NCBI GenBank assembly: GCA_958496175.1
Contig: OY292277.1
Coordinates: 41,489,050 to 41,553,049 of the forward strand
Reading direction: 5' to 3'
Source: Sisyra terminalis
Taxonomy: Eukaryota; Arthropoda; Insecta; Neuroptera; Sisyridae
DNA length: 64,000 nucleotides
Positions 23,771-36,000 of this stretch are shown piece by piece (positions within the stretch are counted from its first letter, which is position 1; each line of letters begins with the position of its first letter). The position numbers were made by a program, and so were the translations under genes. The notes below the pieces were generated by a model. That model did not search any database. It saw only the letters and a list, made by a program, of their open reading frames with translations, and had not been told where the DNA came from.

Positions 23771-24825
23771 AACATATAATATTTAATATAAATATTAATT
23801 TAATATTTAATATATAATATTTATTTTTTGTATTTATTTGTGAATATGTATTTCGGATATTCAGGTTTACAATATGTGAAAGCCAAAACATTTAATGCTC
23901 ACTTATAAACTTAACCATTTTCAAATATATCTATCAGAGTTTAAATTTTTAAGCAGATTCGAAATTATTGTTTCTAATAATAAACCAACATTGTTTTATT
24001 TTAAGCGATAAAACGTTTCGTCTATAACGAACATATTTTGATGATTTAATTTAAAATTCGATTGTTTATTAGATGTTATGCCGTACAAACTTTGCTACCA
24101 TTTTTCACTCTTTTAGGGGAGTAATTATCAAAAATCCTTTCGTATTATATATCTGCATCGTATAAGAAAAACACTTTCCAAATTTCATCGACACAAATAT
24201 GCATTTATAAGAATTGGAAAATACAATATAAAACGAAAAAAATTATGGCTTTTTATATTTTGGTTATCATGACTAAAAAGCAATTCGATTTCGCACATTT
24301 GGATCTTGTACATAAAAAATTGTTGGAAATAGATAGAAAGCGTGAAAGCAAAGTAGAATATTTTATATATTTTCAATAACAATAATTAATTTTAAAATTT
24401 TTCTAAATACCGAAGAAAAGTTAGTTTGGAAGATTTTATATTTTGATTGATAATGAGATATATGACGAAAAATTGCTCCCTTAATGTTTTTCAGCAAAAT
24501 AAATAATTGCTCCAGGTCACAATCATTGGTTGATAAAAATTAGATTTTAAAAAGTTTCAAGAGATTCAAAATATTTTCAATTTCAAAATATTCCTGAGAT
24601 AAGTGTAAATAAAACATGTTTTAGTAAATAGGGAGACTAACAACAGAAATGTAATATAATGTAACAAATATTTTTCTACCAAGAATGTTGATTAGGCTTC
24701 ATAAATTGTAATTTTGATTCTTGTTGAAAATGACTAACCAGTTTTCATATAAGTTAAAAAAAAAATATTTTTTAACATTGAAAGTAATATAAGTTTGTAA
24801 TGTTTAGAAAATTATTAAAAAAAAA
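23771..24825. other. Non-coding stretch
   Basis: AT-rich, with a simple TAATATTTAATATA patch near 23770-23830. No gene seen. Confidence 0.5.
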
Positions 24826-24838
24826 AATAAAAAAAAAA
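24826..24838 (-). terminator. RNA polymerase III terminator of tRNA-Tyr
   Basis: On the minus strand a run of eight T follows the discriminator base directly (A run at 24831-24838 on the plus strand), with more T beyond it. This is a standard Pol III stop signal. Confidence 0.8.
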
Positions 24839-24926
24839 TCCTTCGAGCCGGATTTGAACCAGCGACCTATGGATTACTATGGTATACCCCTACAGTCCAC
24901 CGCTCTACCAACTGAGCTATCGAAGG
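24839..24926 (-). tRNA. tRNA-Tyr (anticodon GUA) with 15-nt intron
   Basis: Read on the minus strand, the acceptor stem CCTTCGA (24920-24926) pairs with TCGAAGG near 24840-24846, followed by discriminator A. The D arm has the A box TAGCTCAGTTGG, the T arm has the B box GGTTCAAATCC. The anticodon loop is CTGTAGA with anticodon GTA, interrupted after the base 3' of the anticodon by a 15-nt intron (GGGTATACCATAGTA). Without the intron the tRNA is 73 nt. Eukaryotic nuclear tRNA-Tyr genes regularly carry an intron at this site, removed by the tRNA splicing endonuclease, so the gene looks functional. Confidence 0.97.
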
Positions 24927-25313
24927 TTATATGTGTTTGTTAAAAAAGTTAGTATATAAATCTCACCAAAAATGAGTTCAATTTCATGTGTGAATAATTT
25001 TATAATTATGTCATGAAAATTGTTCTAAATGTAAAGTAAATTACTTTGCTGATTCATTAGTCAAAACACATTTTTTTTCTTCCATTTTGATAAATGAAAA
25101 TCAAAGTATTTTGAATGGAAACGTCGTAACTGTTATCTTTGTCGTACTAATAGGGAAATAACGAGTGTAACGAGTAAACGACTCTTGCCATTGAGTCATT
25201 CGGCTGAACCGGCCACACGCATTGTAAAGTTGGCATTAGGTGTGGTTTGATAAAATTTTTAAAGAGAACACATTGAATTCATAGTGTTTTAAGTTAAAAA
25301 TATATATTTTACA

Positions 25314-25820
25314 ATGTCGGCGACACTTCGGCCCTATTTAACCGCCGTGCGGCACACATTAACGGCGGCAATGTGCTTGGATAATTTCTCATCTCAAGTT
25401 GTCGAACGACATAACAAACCTGAAGTAGAGGTTAGAACTAGCAAAGAATTGCTACTAACTCCCGTCGTTATTTCCCGCAACGAAAAAGAAAAAGTGCTTA
25501 TCGAAAGTTCCATCAATTCCATACGAATTAGCATAGCAATCAAACAAGCCGACGAAATCGAAAAAATCCTCTGCCACAAATTCATGCGATTTATGATGAT
25601 GCGGGCGGAAAACTTCATAGTTCTACGTCGAAAACCAATCGCTGGATATGACATCAGTTTTCTAATCACAAACTTCCATACAGAACAAATGTACAAACAT
25701 AAACTTGTCGATTTTGTTATTAATTTCATGGAAGAAATTGATAAAGAAATAAGTGAAATGAAGTTGGCGGTCAACGCAAGAGCACGGATTTGTTCCGAGG
25801 AATTTTTAAAACGCTTTTAA
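25314..25820 (+). CDS. Arpc4: Arp2/3 complex subunit 4 (ARPC4, p20)
   Basis: A complete intronless frame of 168 codons, the same length as ARPC4 in other animals. It opens [20 protein letters not shown] and contains [73 protein letters not shown] and ends [15 protein letters not shown], all strongly conserved in the family. ARPC4 pairs with ARPC2 to form the structural core that holds Arp2 and Arp3 and contacts the mother filament, so the product acts in branched actin networks. The start is the only reasonable one (TACAATG, conserved N terminus). There are stops just upstream. It is divergently placed relative to tRNA-Tyr, with 387 bases between. Lack of introns is a lineage trait or an intron-loss copy; the frame is intact, so it is very likely functional. 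Confidence 0.97.
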   Translation: MSATLRPYLTAVRHTLTAAMCLDNFSSQVVERHNKPEVEVRTSKELLLTPVVISRNEKEKVLIESSINSIRISIAIKQADEIEKILCHKFMRFMMMRAENFIVLRRKPIAGYDISFLITNFHTEQMYKHKLVDFVINFMEEIDKEISEMKLAVNARARICSEEFLKRF

Positions 25821-26853
25821 TTCAACACATTATTAATCAAATTGCAAACGTGCAAGTGAATTTTATACCTGTTAAGATCCATAGAAATATTGTAACGATT
25901 CGATAAAACCAGTGTAATTCGTTTTCCTGAACGCCAAACATTCTTTTTTTTTTACTAATTGCTTTAAATATTCTCAAAACTATTTATTATTTATAACAAA
26001 TGTATTATTAATTAACTAAGCTCAACAATTTTATACAATTAGCAATCGATTTAGAAGTTATAATACATAGTTAACTATCTAAGGACTGAGGCGAAGGACC
26101 ACTAACTATATTGGAAAAGAACATGAAATTGAAACTAAAATTTTGATTGCAATACATAGATTATATTTAATTAGAAAATATTTTATTTTATAATTACACT
26201 TTAATTCTTGTATATTTTCCAAACTAAGCCTAATTTGTATTAAAAACAATTAGTTACAATTAATTTCATTTGATAATTGCAATTAGGAAATCGGGTATAT
26301 CATCTATGACTGATATAAACAATGTTAAAAGTTTATTTTTGTTAGTGCTTTAACATAAATAAATATTTAAGTTCGGCAATGATGCCATATCAATTAAAAA
26401 CTTAGACTTATTAATAAAATTACATTTTAAATCAATTGTAAAATGTTTTAATCATTGTTAAACTGCATTGACATATTTGTAAGGGAACGCTGATTTTTTA
26501 AATAACTGTCATATTTCATTTTCAATTTAAATACAATGTATTTTGTTAATTAATATAAAGTAGTCAAATTTTTTCCTTATAATTTTTAATTTGTTATTTT
26601 CTTATCTAATTAAAATTTTTAAAAGAAATCGCAAGTTTTTTCTTTCCTTATTCAAAACGACCATGTTCACCAACTCAAATCGAAAGTTACTAGATCGCGT
26701 TTGACAAGAAACAAAAGTTACTAGACCAATAACAATATTTTCGAATTGTCATTGTCATAATCAGACATTTCTTTATTTCGAATATTTTCTATATCTTGAT
26801 AAATTTACATTGATTTTAAGTTTTATTTTTGCCAAAAATAAAACTAAATCAAA
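25821..26853. other. ARPC4 3' flank and UFD1 promoter region
   Basis: AT-rich. AATAAA words at 26358 and 26412 could serve ARPC4 but would give a long 3' UTR. Just upstream of UFD1 the phrase AAAGTTACTAGA occurs twice (near 26683 and 26714, about 31 bases apart), a possible duplicated promoter motif. No gene otherwise. Confidence 0.35.
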
Positions 26854-28396
26854 ATGGTAAGAGTTTTGGTTTTGTTTGATGAATTTTCTGTACAATTTTG
26901 TTTTATCTTAGTTTCAGTTTGGGTTTAATATGTTTCCTGAAATTCCTCGACCTTTCAATACATCTTACAGATGTTATTCGGTTTCTATGTTTCCCGGGAA
27001 TGATCGACAAGATGTGGAACGAGGAGGGAAAAGTAATCCTACTTAATTTTTTTTTGCTTAAATATAATAACCTGAGTTCTTTCAGTTATAATGCCTACGT
27101 CTGCTTTGGAACAACTAACCAGATTGAATATTATTTATCCAATGTTATTCAAACTAACAAATAAAGCTACAGGACGTATCACACATTGTGGAGTATTAGA
27201 ATTTGTGGCGGATGAAGGAAGAGTGTATTTGCCGTACTGGGTAATGAGTTGTTCAAAGTCTTAAAGTAATTAGGGATTATTACAAAAATTGTACCATCAA
27301 ATGAAAGAATATTGACGAAGCGAAACTTCAGAGTTACATAAATGCTTTAGTCATTTTTAAAACTTACTTTTAATGTAGCAGTTAACCAGTGCTTGATTAT
27401 TGAAATGTTATTGATTGTTGATATATCCATGTTCCTTGAATATGTTCTTCTACACTAATCACGAAATCCTGTGTTCCCTTTTGTTGTACTATTAAACTAT
27501 TTTCTATTTACCGAATTCGCGAAGTTGGTAACTCATTGAAATCTCTAAAAAATTTTGATATTTACTTTCAAACGCTTTTAAAGCTGTAGCTCATAAACCA
27601 CCGTTTGACACTCAAGGTTCACAGTTATCATTGAATCCTTCCACAAAAGTCATGCAATGAGAAATTATTTTTGAAAATAATCTTCTTTTTCACAGATGAT
27701 GCACAATTTGTTATTGGAAGAAGGAAGTTTGATTCAAATCGAAAGTGCCACCCTGCCAGTAGCCACATTTTCTCGATTTCAACCACAATCCCCCGATTTC
27801 TTAGACATTACCAACCCTAAGGCTGTATTAGAAAACGGATTGAGAAATTTTGCTTGTCTTACAACTGGAGATGTTATAGCCATTAAATACAATCAAAGAA
27901 TATATGAAATGTGTGTTTTAGAAACACAGCCTGGAAATGCTGTTAGCATTATTGAATGTGATATGAATGTAAGGATAACATAGTTGTTGTTAACGAATTA
28001 CATGCTTTTTCAATAGAACAATTTGTTCAAACTAACAACATATATTTTAAGGTTGAATTTGCACCTCCTGTGGGATATCAAGAACCTACTCGTCCAAAAA
28101 AACAGGATGAAGAAATGGCTGTTGATCCGTCTGAGTTAATGCCCGAGCCTAGCGGTTTTGTAGCGTTTAAGGGTGCGGGAAATCGTTTAGATGGGAAAAA
28201 ACGAAAGGATTCCACGTCAATGGATTTAAATCCGTCAAAGCAAACGTATGTTCGTGGTATTCCCGATTATGATTATCAAATTGGAACTTTACGATTTATA
28301 CGAAATTCTAAACCGGAAAAGAAAGTAAATAAAGATGCCGATGACGACTTCAAGGCATTCAGTGGCGCTGGTTTTAGTTTACGCAGTAGAAAGTAA
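26854..28396 (+). CDS. Ufd1: Ubiquitin fusion degradation protein 1 (UFD1), 5 coding exons, 298 aa
   Basis: Coding exons: 26854-26856 (ATG only), 26912-27032, 27086-27240, 27696-27968, 28052-28396; all introns are GT-AG and the total is 897 nt. UFD1 pairs with NPL4 to recruit p97/VCP (TER94 in flies) to polyubiquitinated clients, in ER-associated and chromatin-linked degradation. Visible: the N-terminal double-psi barrel with [73 protein letters not shown] and [13 protein letters not shown]; and two p97-binding SHP boxes, [13 protein letters not shown] (~220-232) and [13 protein letters not shown] (~284-296) at the C terminus. Length is close to the human protein (307). Intron 1 is 55 bp and lies directly after the start codon. 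An alternative acceptor six bases further in would drop two residues. Confidence 0.96.
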
Positions 28397-28401
28397 ATAA
28401 A
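28396..28401 (+). terminator. Polyadenylation signal of UFD1
   Basis: AATAAA beginning on the last base of the TAA stop codon. If used, the 3' UTR would be only a few tens of bases. Confidence 0.5.
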
Positions 28402-29203
28402 ATGTATATTTTTTAAAATTGTCTTAATTTTTATTTATAACTTTTCTTAATAAATGAATAATGAAATATTATCAATTTTTTTATACAGTGTTGGTTGATA
28501 TCTTTTTATTTTTTGTGTTATTGATATAGGTAAGTTGTATTGATTCGAACCTTATATAATAGCAATATTAGTTTGAAATAATGAAATATGGGAATTAAAA
28601 TGTGGATGTAATATTCAAGTACCCCAAAGAGAAGAACTAGAATTGTTTAATAATTTATAATACTAGTACAAATTTTTTTCAGTATTATTAAATTACAAGT
28701 TACCGTATTTAAAGGAGTAAGAAGAAACATTAAAATTAGTCAGATGAAGAAAACGTATACCGTCATGGTCCATGGCCTAATCACTTTGTATATGGTAAAA
28801 ATTAATGCGCTCAAATTCCTATTCCGACGTCTTATTTTTTATGTTCACCGGGTTGCATTCATGTGAAAATTCGCCGCGGTCCTTTTTACCGCCAATCAGT
28901 ATGATGATAAAAATTAATGCGGTCAAAAGCTCTTTCGAATAGTTTTTGTTTTCTTAAGCTCATCCGGTTGCATATGCAACCAAACAATTAACAATTATAA
29001 AAGCTCAATAATGCAAATTAAATTCCTGATGAATACAATTTGTACATGCCCTAATATTCGATGATACTCAAACAAATATTTAAATTGATATTTTTTTATT
29101 TCTTATGCGTTAGCTTTATACTATATATAAATACTAAATCTTGAATCATCCGAAAATTAAGCAGCTATGCATTAATGAAAAGTATAAGATTACTTTGTCG
29201 GAC

Positions 29204-29330
29204 TTAGGTTTTAATATGACCCCTCTTAAAAAAACATTCTATGTTATTTTGAAATAATTACATTTAAAATGCCTTTAATAACTTTAGACGTTTTTTAATA
29301 GCGTCTATTAGGTTTTTTGGACATTTAGTT
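29204..29330 (+). repeat. Dispersed repeat, family C, copy 1
   Basis: Shares, in order, TGACCCCTCTTAAAAA, TTTTGAAATAATTACATTTA, AAATGCCTTTAATAACTTTA and GGTTTTTTGGACATTTA with the stretch at 33470-33605. No coding capacity; family unknown. Confidence 0.55.
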
Positions 29331-30224
29331 AAAATTTCAAAAGCACAAAGTCTACTTTTTTGCTTCTTAGTAGAATTTCGAATCATGTTGCTTCGATTCC
29401 CGAATAAACATTTCTCCCAAAACTAATACTTCAGTATTAAACCAGTTATACCACGGATTTAAAATATTGACAATTAATTTCTGAAAATGAATGCTTTGTA
29501 TTAAGATTGGTGATCGGTGAGACATTTTTGTTGGTGCTAACTTACCGTTAGAATGGGACCTAAGTCTTAGGCCCTGATAATTACATTCATTTCGAATAAT
29601 CGTAACGTAAATCATATAATATATTCAACCATCACGTAACGACTGCTAGGATTGCAGTATAAATGTTTAAATTTAATTTCAACTATAAAATATGTTTTGA
29701 TCTCCGTTCTACAGACTAATTATCTATACTGTACTCTGTACACAGTATATTCATTAAAGACTGTATCAGTACTTAACATTATTTCCAAAAAATAATAAAT
29801 ATGTAGATCAACGATATACATTCACTTTCTTATCATATAGGTCATAAGGTACCTTGTAATGCCTCCAATTTCGTTTGCATAGTTTAGTTTACCACATAAG
29901 AAGCGGTCCACTTTGACTACTTTTCCATCCCGCGAAATTCATCATACTTTTAAACTATATGTATTTTATAATGGCTAAAGTGGTGAAATTAATATATTAT
30001 TATTATTATTAATAAATGAAATTAATACAACAAAAATTCCTACTGTTTATATAAATTTAATATAGGGACATATAACGTATAATTATATGTGTTCCACAAA
30101 ATAATGATGCATCTCCAAACTGTTCTGTAATATGATTTGGGTTAGCTATCCCTCGAATAACTAACTAGTATATTTATTTTTTTATTCTTTTTACTATAAA
30201 CATTATTTATAATACTGTTTTCTT

Positions 30225-30335
30225 CTTGAGCGACCTTTTGGATTCAATTTACTGGAATATAAGAAAATTGAACTCAGCACTTTGTATACAGATCGAAGAT
30301 GCTAGGTTACCACTGCACCAGAAATATATGTAACA
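30225..30335 (-). mobile_element. Possible tRNA-derived SINE relic
   Basis: On the minus strand, CTGGTGCAGTGGTAACCTAG looks like a tRNA A box and GAGTTCAATTTTC about 50 bases later like a weak B box. Stems do not close, so it is not a tRNA gene. It does not clearly align with the SINEs at 10751 and 11621. Confidence 0.3.
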
Positions 30336-32334
30336 CTTATTTATTTTTTTATTATTCTATTATTTAATAGCAATATTTTTGCTTTTATTTCTTATTCAAA
30401 CAAATTCAAATCGAAACATTAATCTTTTATTTAAAATTGTTTAATGTTGAACGGTACTTCTATTAAATTTGAAATTTCGATTGTTGATTACGCCACGTGT
30501 TATCTCATATTCTTTTTGTCACCCCTTTTTGCCTTATTAGGGGAGGCATTTTCAAAACTTCATTCTTATCGAATGCCTACATCATATAAGGAATTTATAC
30601 TCCAAATTTTCCATCCCTACGACCAGCACCTTAGGCAGTAACTTGATTCATCATTTAGTCAATCAGGACTTAAGATTTAATAAATCAAGATTAATAAATA
30701 TATTACAATATTAACAATACTGTTGTTTTATTTTCAAGTTATTTAAAATGTAAAATTGTCAATCAGTACAAGAGGATTTGTAGGGACTAAAATAACAAAC
30801 ATATATAATTTCTGTGACTGCGTGGGAATGATAGGGACAAAACACAAGGGATTTGGGAAACATTTCTGTATATTTTCTCTTTGTATTTGGCTTATTATCA
30901 TTGACGATCGATTCATTAATGTTCATTGTTTCAAAGTTTTATTGTCGCTATTTATTTGTCATGTTGCATATATGGAATATGAGCGGTGACTATTAATAAT
31001 ACTTCTTTATGCATTTCAGATTGAATTTGGTAAATTGTTTTAATTAGCTATTTTGTGTAAAGGGAATATTGAACACTGTAATGAAAATATTAAACGGTCG
31101 TCTCTTTGGAGCTTTGACGTTAAGCGCCTTAGTAAAGTGAATTTCTGATTAAACTTATTAAATGTTCATTAATAAAATTGATGAACAAGGATTGTATGTT
31201 GTGTATTTGAGTTAAATAGGTATTTCCCGTAATACATTGAGTAGATTAGAAAAATAAATTTATAATGGATTTAAAAATACTTCCAACTCCAGTCCACGAT
31301 TCCGTTCATCGTGATTTATTTTCTATCTGGTCTTTCTTTTATCTATTAATTATCCTAAACGAGCTGGGCGGTTTTACTGTGTTGTAATTTGTCACTGTTC
31401 TATATGTAATTTGTGGCTATGTTGTAAATTAATGAAGCTTAATCTCTATATTATAGTGCCTATGTATTTTTTAATATTAAACTTTCTGCTTTTAGCACAC
31501 ATAGTACCTCGGATATTAATATTTTCAAGTAAAATGACAAATTTTAAAGCAAAATTAGAGTTGAACAAAAAATAAGGTTTCATTATAATTAGTGGATGGG
31601 AGAAAAGCTTTGATGAAAACACATTTTATGTTCGAGCTATACTTCTAATTACAATTACAATGGTTGACTATTCGTTTATTTAATTTGTCTCTTGTGGCTT
31701 GTTTTCTCTTGCCAGGGTTGCTTAAATAAAGGCTGCAAAGTGTGAAAATTTTACAAAATAGATAATTGAGTGATACTTGTGTTTTGATTATAATTCCTAA
31801 GGGGTTGGTTTGTTCTATTTTCATTTTATTCGTTCCCTATTGAATCAATGTGAGATCTTTTATTATTTCAGTCATTTCTCTTATATTATGTTCAATCAGA
31901 GAAGTTTTCATTGAATTCAATGAAAGTTGAGATGGTTTTGTGTTTTCTATTTGGAAATTTTAGTTATATTTTCTTTATTTGTGTATAGTTAGACAAGGGT
32001 TTTAGGGTTTCGATGTTATCATGTCAAAAGTTATTTTCATATTGAATGAAACAAATATTCATTTGATTCTTCTATGTATTCAATGTTTAACTATTTGTAT
32101 TATTTGTACCTCTACAATAAATAAACTAACACATTTTATTTTACGCGAATTTTTCTTCCTTTCTTTTTTTGTAATTACACTTGGGTTTTTTTTTCGCTAT
32201 ATCATATTGAAAATATTCCTCAGTTGAATTTATAAGTTTGCAACATAATTTTAATTTGCGTTTCTAAAAGCAAATGCATCTATATTTTTTAATAGTCCAT
32301 TCAATTAATTTAAATGAAAATTATAGCAGTGGTT

Positions 32335-32771
32335 TGTAATTAGTCAAATTTTTTTACAATTTCTTTTCTCATTTAGTTAATTGACTTTTTTAATAGCCTT
32401 TAGATAGATAAGCATTATTTAAAATACAAAAAAAAAATCCTAAAAAATGGATTGTTGTCGCTACTTCAATTTCCGTTAATAAGATTCCCGGTAATTTTCT
32501 CGAACCTGATTTCCCAATGATTTTTTCTTTCATTTCATTTTCTTTTCTGACCTTTTTGGATACATGACTTTCAATTATGGACTTAAGAAAAAAATCAAAT
32601 TTGCAAATTATAGATTGCTGTCAATATTAAATCGTAAGAGCTTTACTTGGCATGCCACAATTAACTTAAGGAATTACGTAAGGATTATATGTTTAACAGA
32701 GTTTTTACCAAACCCTGGGAGGAACCAAGGATCCTTTATAGTGCAACTATTACATTGGCGCCCAACGTGGG
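32335..32771 (+). mobile_element. Possible LTR end with tRNA-Lys primer-binding site
   Basis: TGGCGCCCAACGTGGG (32756-32771) matches 16 bases complementary to the 3' end of animal tRNA-Lys, the primer used by many gypsy-like and retroviral elements. It lies one base after ATTACA (32749-32754), a proper LTR end. TGTAAT at 32335 would pair with it as the start of a 420-bp LTR, but the LTR shows no clear TATA or AATAAA, so that boundary is weak. No gag or pol frame follows; the internal part is lost, with an hAT MITE beginning at 32845. Confidence 0.45.
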
Positions 32772-32844
32772 TACTGTTACATACTATGATATAATAATTT
32801 AATAAAAATAAATTTTAATGCAAGTTCTTTCCTTCCTTATAGAA

Positions 32845-33053
32845 CAGTGATTCTTATCCTGGGTCCAATTGAACTCTAGGGGTTCGGTGAAGGTCTAGAA
32901 ACATCGCCGACTTATTTGATTCTTAATACGTACTCCTGTCTATACCTGCATATACTGAAAAAAATAATATTTTTTTCCAATTAAGAAGGGTTCGATGAAT
33001 GCGCATATGAAACTGGTGAGGGTTAGTACTTCCAACAAGGTTAAGAACCACTG
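32845..33053. mobile_element. hAT-type MITE, second family
   Basis: A 209-bp element. The left end is CAGTGATTCTTATCCTGGG, the right end AAGGTTAAGAACCACTG, the reverse complement of CAGTGGTTCTTAACCTT. Flanks TTATAGAA (32837-32844) and TTCTAGAA (33054-33061) match at 7 of 8 positions, a good hAT target duplication. No coding capacity. Confidence 0.85.
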
Positions 33054-33061
33054 TTCTAGAA

Positions 33062-36000
33062 ATATATCGGAATTAAGGCCCTGAGAGCAAAGTGGTCATG
33101 TCCCATAGTACGTAAATTTAGACAATCCTCTTAAAATCATTGAAATTCTTTCAATTTTTAAGCAATGGTAGAATATTTAGCAACAAAAATGTTGAATTAC
33201 ATATTATTCTTTCATTTGGTAAATTTTCTATTGAAATTAGAAAACATATAGATTAGGAAAAGGTTTAATTAAACGAACTATTTTGAAATTGGAGTAAAAT
33301 TATGTTTTTTTGAAGGTTGGACTCACTGAGCTGTAGAATAGAGTAAACGTTCTTCATTAGCCCAATGTTAAATGTAAATTTGTATTTCCATTCAATTTGT
33401 CGAATTCTCCTACTCTTTTTACAATATATTTCCATGAAATATAATCTATCGGTTTTAAATCGGCATTAAAGTAGGGTTTAAATTATGATCCCTGTTAAAA
33501 ATAAGCATTTAGAGCCATTTTGAAATAATTTCATTTAAAATGTCCCTAATAGCTTTAAGCGACTTCAAAGGACTTCTAATGGGTTTTTTGAACATTTAAA
33601 ATGCCTTTAAATGCCTTTTTTAACAATAATAGTTTTGATACGTCTAAATTAGTTCAGATTTAATTGGTTGGGTAAAAAAAATAGATTGAAAAGAAGGGAC
33701 CCAATGAAGTTCATATATTTTTGTTAGTTTTACGATCAAATTTATTCCAGTCTATGAATATATTCGTGTTGTGGTGCACTATTACACAATCTAACTTGGT
33801 ATTGTATAAGTCGCTACGGTGGGAATTTTTGATTCACTTCATATACTTAAATCCATACACGAACTTTATTCAATCATAAAGTAATATCATAATCAAAATT
33901 TACTCCTTTACTTATTTCCTTAATGCAGATCCTTTAAGTAAGTCAAAATTAATCCAGAGTTCTAGTCCAACGATAGTTCTTTCCTCTTGTGTACGTAGTT
34001 GGAGGTAGATGTAACTCAGTCTTGTAAAATTTTTAATTAGGTTGGAAGACTCGTGTTCCCTTAATATATGCAAATTCATTTACGTAATTGGTTTGCTTTG
34101 TATTTTTTTTTTGTTCCAGGTTTTGTAACCGTATCAGTGGGCACATTTTCATATGACAAGTTTACAATAAATAGATTAAAGATCGGAAAATTTTCTAAAT
34201 TTCTAGATCATGAAAAATAAAATTTTCTAAATGTGTATCCTCCACTGACATTCATTTAGTCAAGAAACGAAATTTACAACCGAACGTTTGAGTTTCGTTT
34301 TTGAACGGATGTTGATTTCTTTTAAGATTCTTCAAAAAACAAAAAAAAATAGAATAAATAATTAATTACACTGATGACTAATTAACTATAGTTAAGAATA
34401 AGTTTACAATCATAATAACGTCTGCAAAATGCTTTTAAAAATCATCTACGAAATCTAAGCCATTCTAAAGACAATATTAGGTTCTAGATTCGGCACAAAT
34501 ATTAATTTAGCCAGTTATATTTAATGAGAGCATAAAGATAAATTTAAAAAAAATAATATCAAATATTTTATTTTTGTAAACTTGAAAGTTATTATAAAGT
34601 GCTATCTTTGCAATTTTTATCAATAAATCCTATTTGATTTTAACGTTCACACTTTACATTATAATGATGAAAATAAACAGAGGAACCAAAGAAAATAAGG
34701 GTAGTGTAGAAACAGACCGTGATTTCTGTGTATACTATTTGAAACCCTGCTGAATTTCATCATAAAGAAGTTAAATAATGATTTTATTATTTTTATTTAA
34801 TTACTATATATTGAAAAAATTACATAAAAATTCGGTTTACTATAAGATAAAATTAAAAAGGGAAAACTATCTTTGATCCCTTATTTTTTGTTGGATTCTG
34901 ACTAAAAATTTCGATCAAATATGTTTGAATTCATGTAAATATGAACGTGATAACCTTTTTATATATTAACTCAAATGGAAAATCATATTGAGCTTTGATC
35001 GGGAATACGTTTTTGATCTTTATTTACACTTTAACAACATCACCAATACTCTCAAATAGTCTAACTTCAGAGAAATCTATTGATATTAAAAAAAATTGCT
35101 TTTATTTTAAACTCTTCATATCGACACAAATTCATAAATCACAAATTCTCGTGTAGGTGTATTGAAATTAAATTTTTAATGAATATTTTATGCAAAGGTA
35201 GATTTTATTTTGGCCATAGGAATAATCTAATAAGAATAAATGTTTTAATAATGTATGTAAAATTTTTAAGGTAGACTTTTTTGTTTTATTATGGCAATAA
35301 TAAAATATGTATGAAAAATTAAAAATCTTATAAACACATGATTTTTTGTAGTTATATTTTCATTTTTGTTCCATTAGTTTAGTACTAGAATTGAAGACTC
35401 CCAGCTCTTTTAATCGCCATTAACCCAAAGTGCTGTATTCCAATAGTATGTGAAAAGCAGGCTTAGGTTTCATTCTCTATCTGATAAATTATTTTTGGTA
35501 TGTACTCTTTTCCTCACCACCCTAGAGGTAAACTACTAGGTGCGTTTTTTTTTAAGTGGTATCCCCTTGCAGGCCTAATACACAAATACAAAAACTACCA
35601 AGGCAACAATAGCAACAATATTTCGAAAACAAACACAAATTAATTCTTTATGATTGGAATCAGTGCATAGTCAAAAAGTTTAAGGTTCCTGCAGTATTTG
35701 TCAAAAATGGGCACATTTGGCATGTGGTGGGCTAAATACGACGATGACAGTGTCTTCATCTGCGAACTATGCCAATAACAAGAATCCCATTGCGCTCCAG
35801 GCTCATTTCCCATTGTGCCCCAGGGGATGGGGCAAAATGGAAAATTTACATTTGTTTTTAAAACCTTAATTTTTAATATTAAGTATTAATTTAAATCAAT
35901 AAAACCTTTCCTTATTTGTGGAGAATGAATTAAATAAATATATTAACTACAAAACAATAAGATTGTTTCTTTAAATCTCTTGTAAGTTGTAATTAAAGCT

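Larger units (their letters stand above)
28402..32334. other. Gene-free stretch
   Basis: No protein-like frame. Seen in it: two loosely similar units sharing AAAATTAATGCG(C/G)TCAAA at about 28797 and 28911; one copy of a dispersed repeat at 29204-29330; an ATT microsatellite at about 29995-30011; a degenerate tRNA-like sequence on the minus strand at about 30225-30335. Otherwise nothing recognisable. Confidence 0.5.

Noticed and set aside
30225..30335. Possible tRNA gene on the minus strand
   Set aside because: A-box-like sequence present but acceptor and T stems do not pair; kept only as a low-confidence SINE relic.
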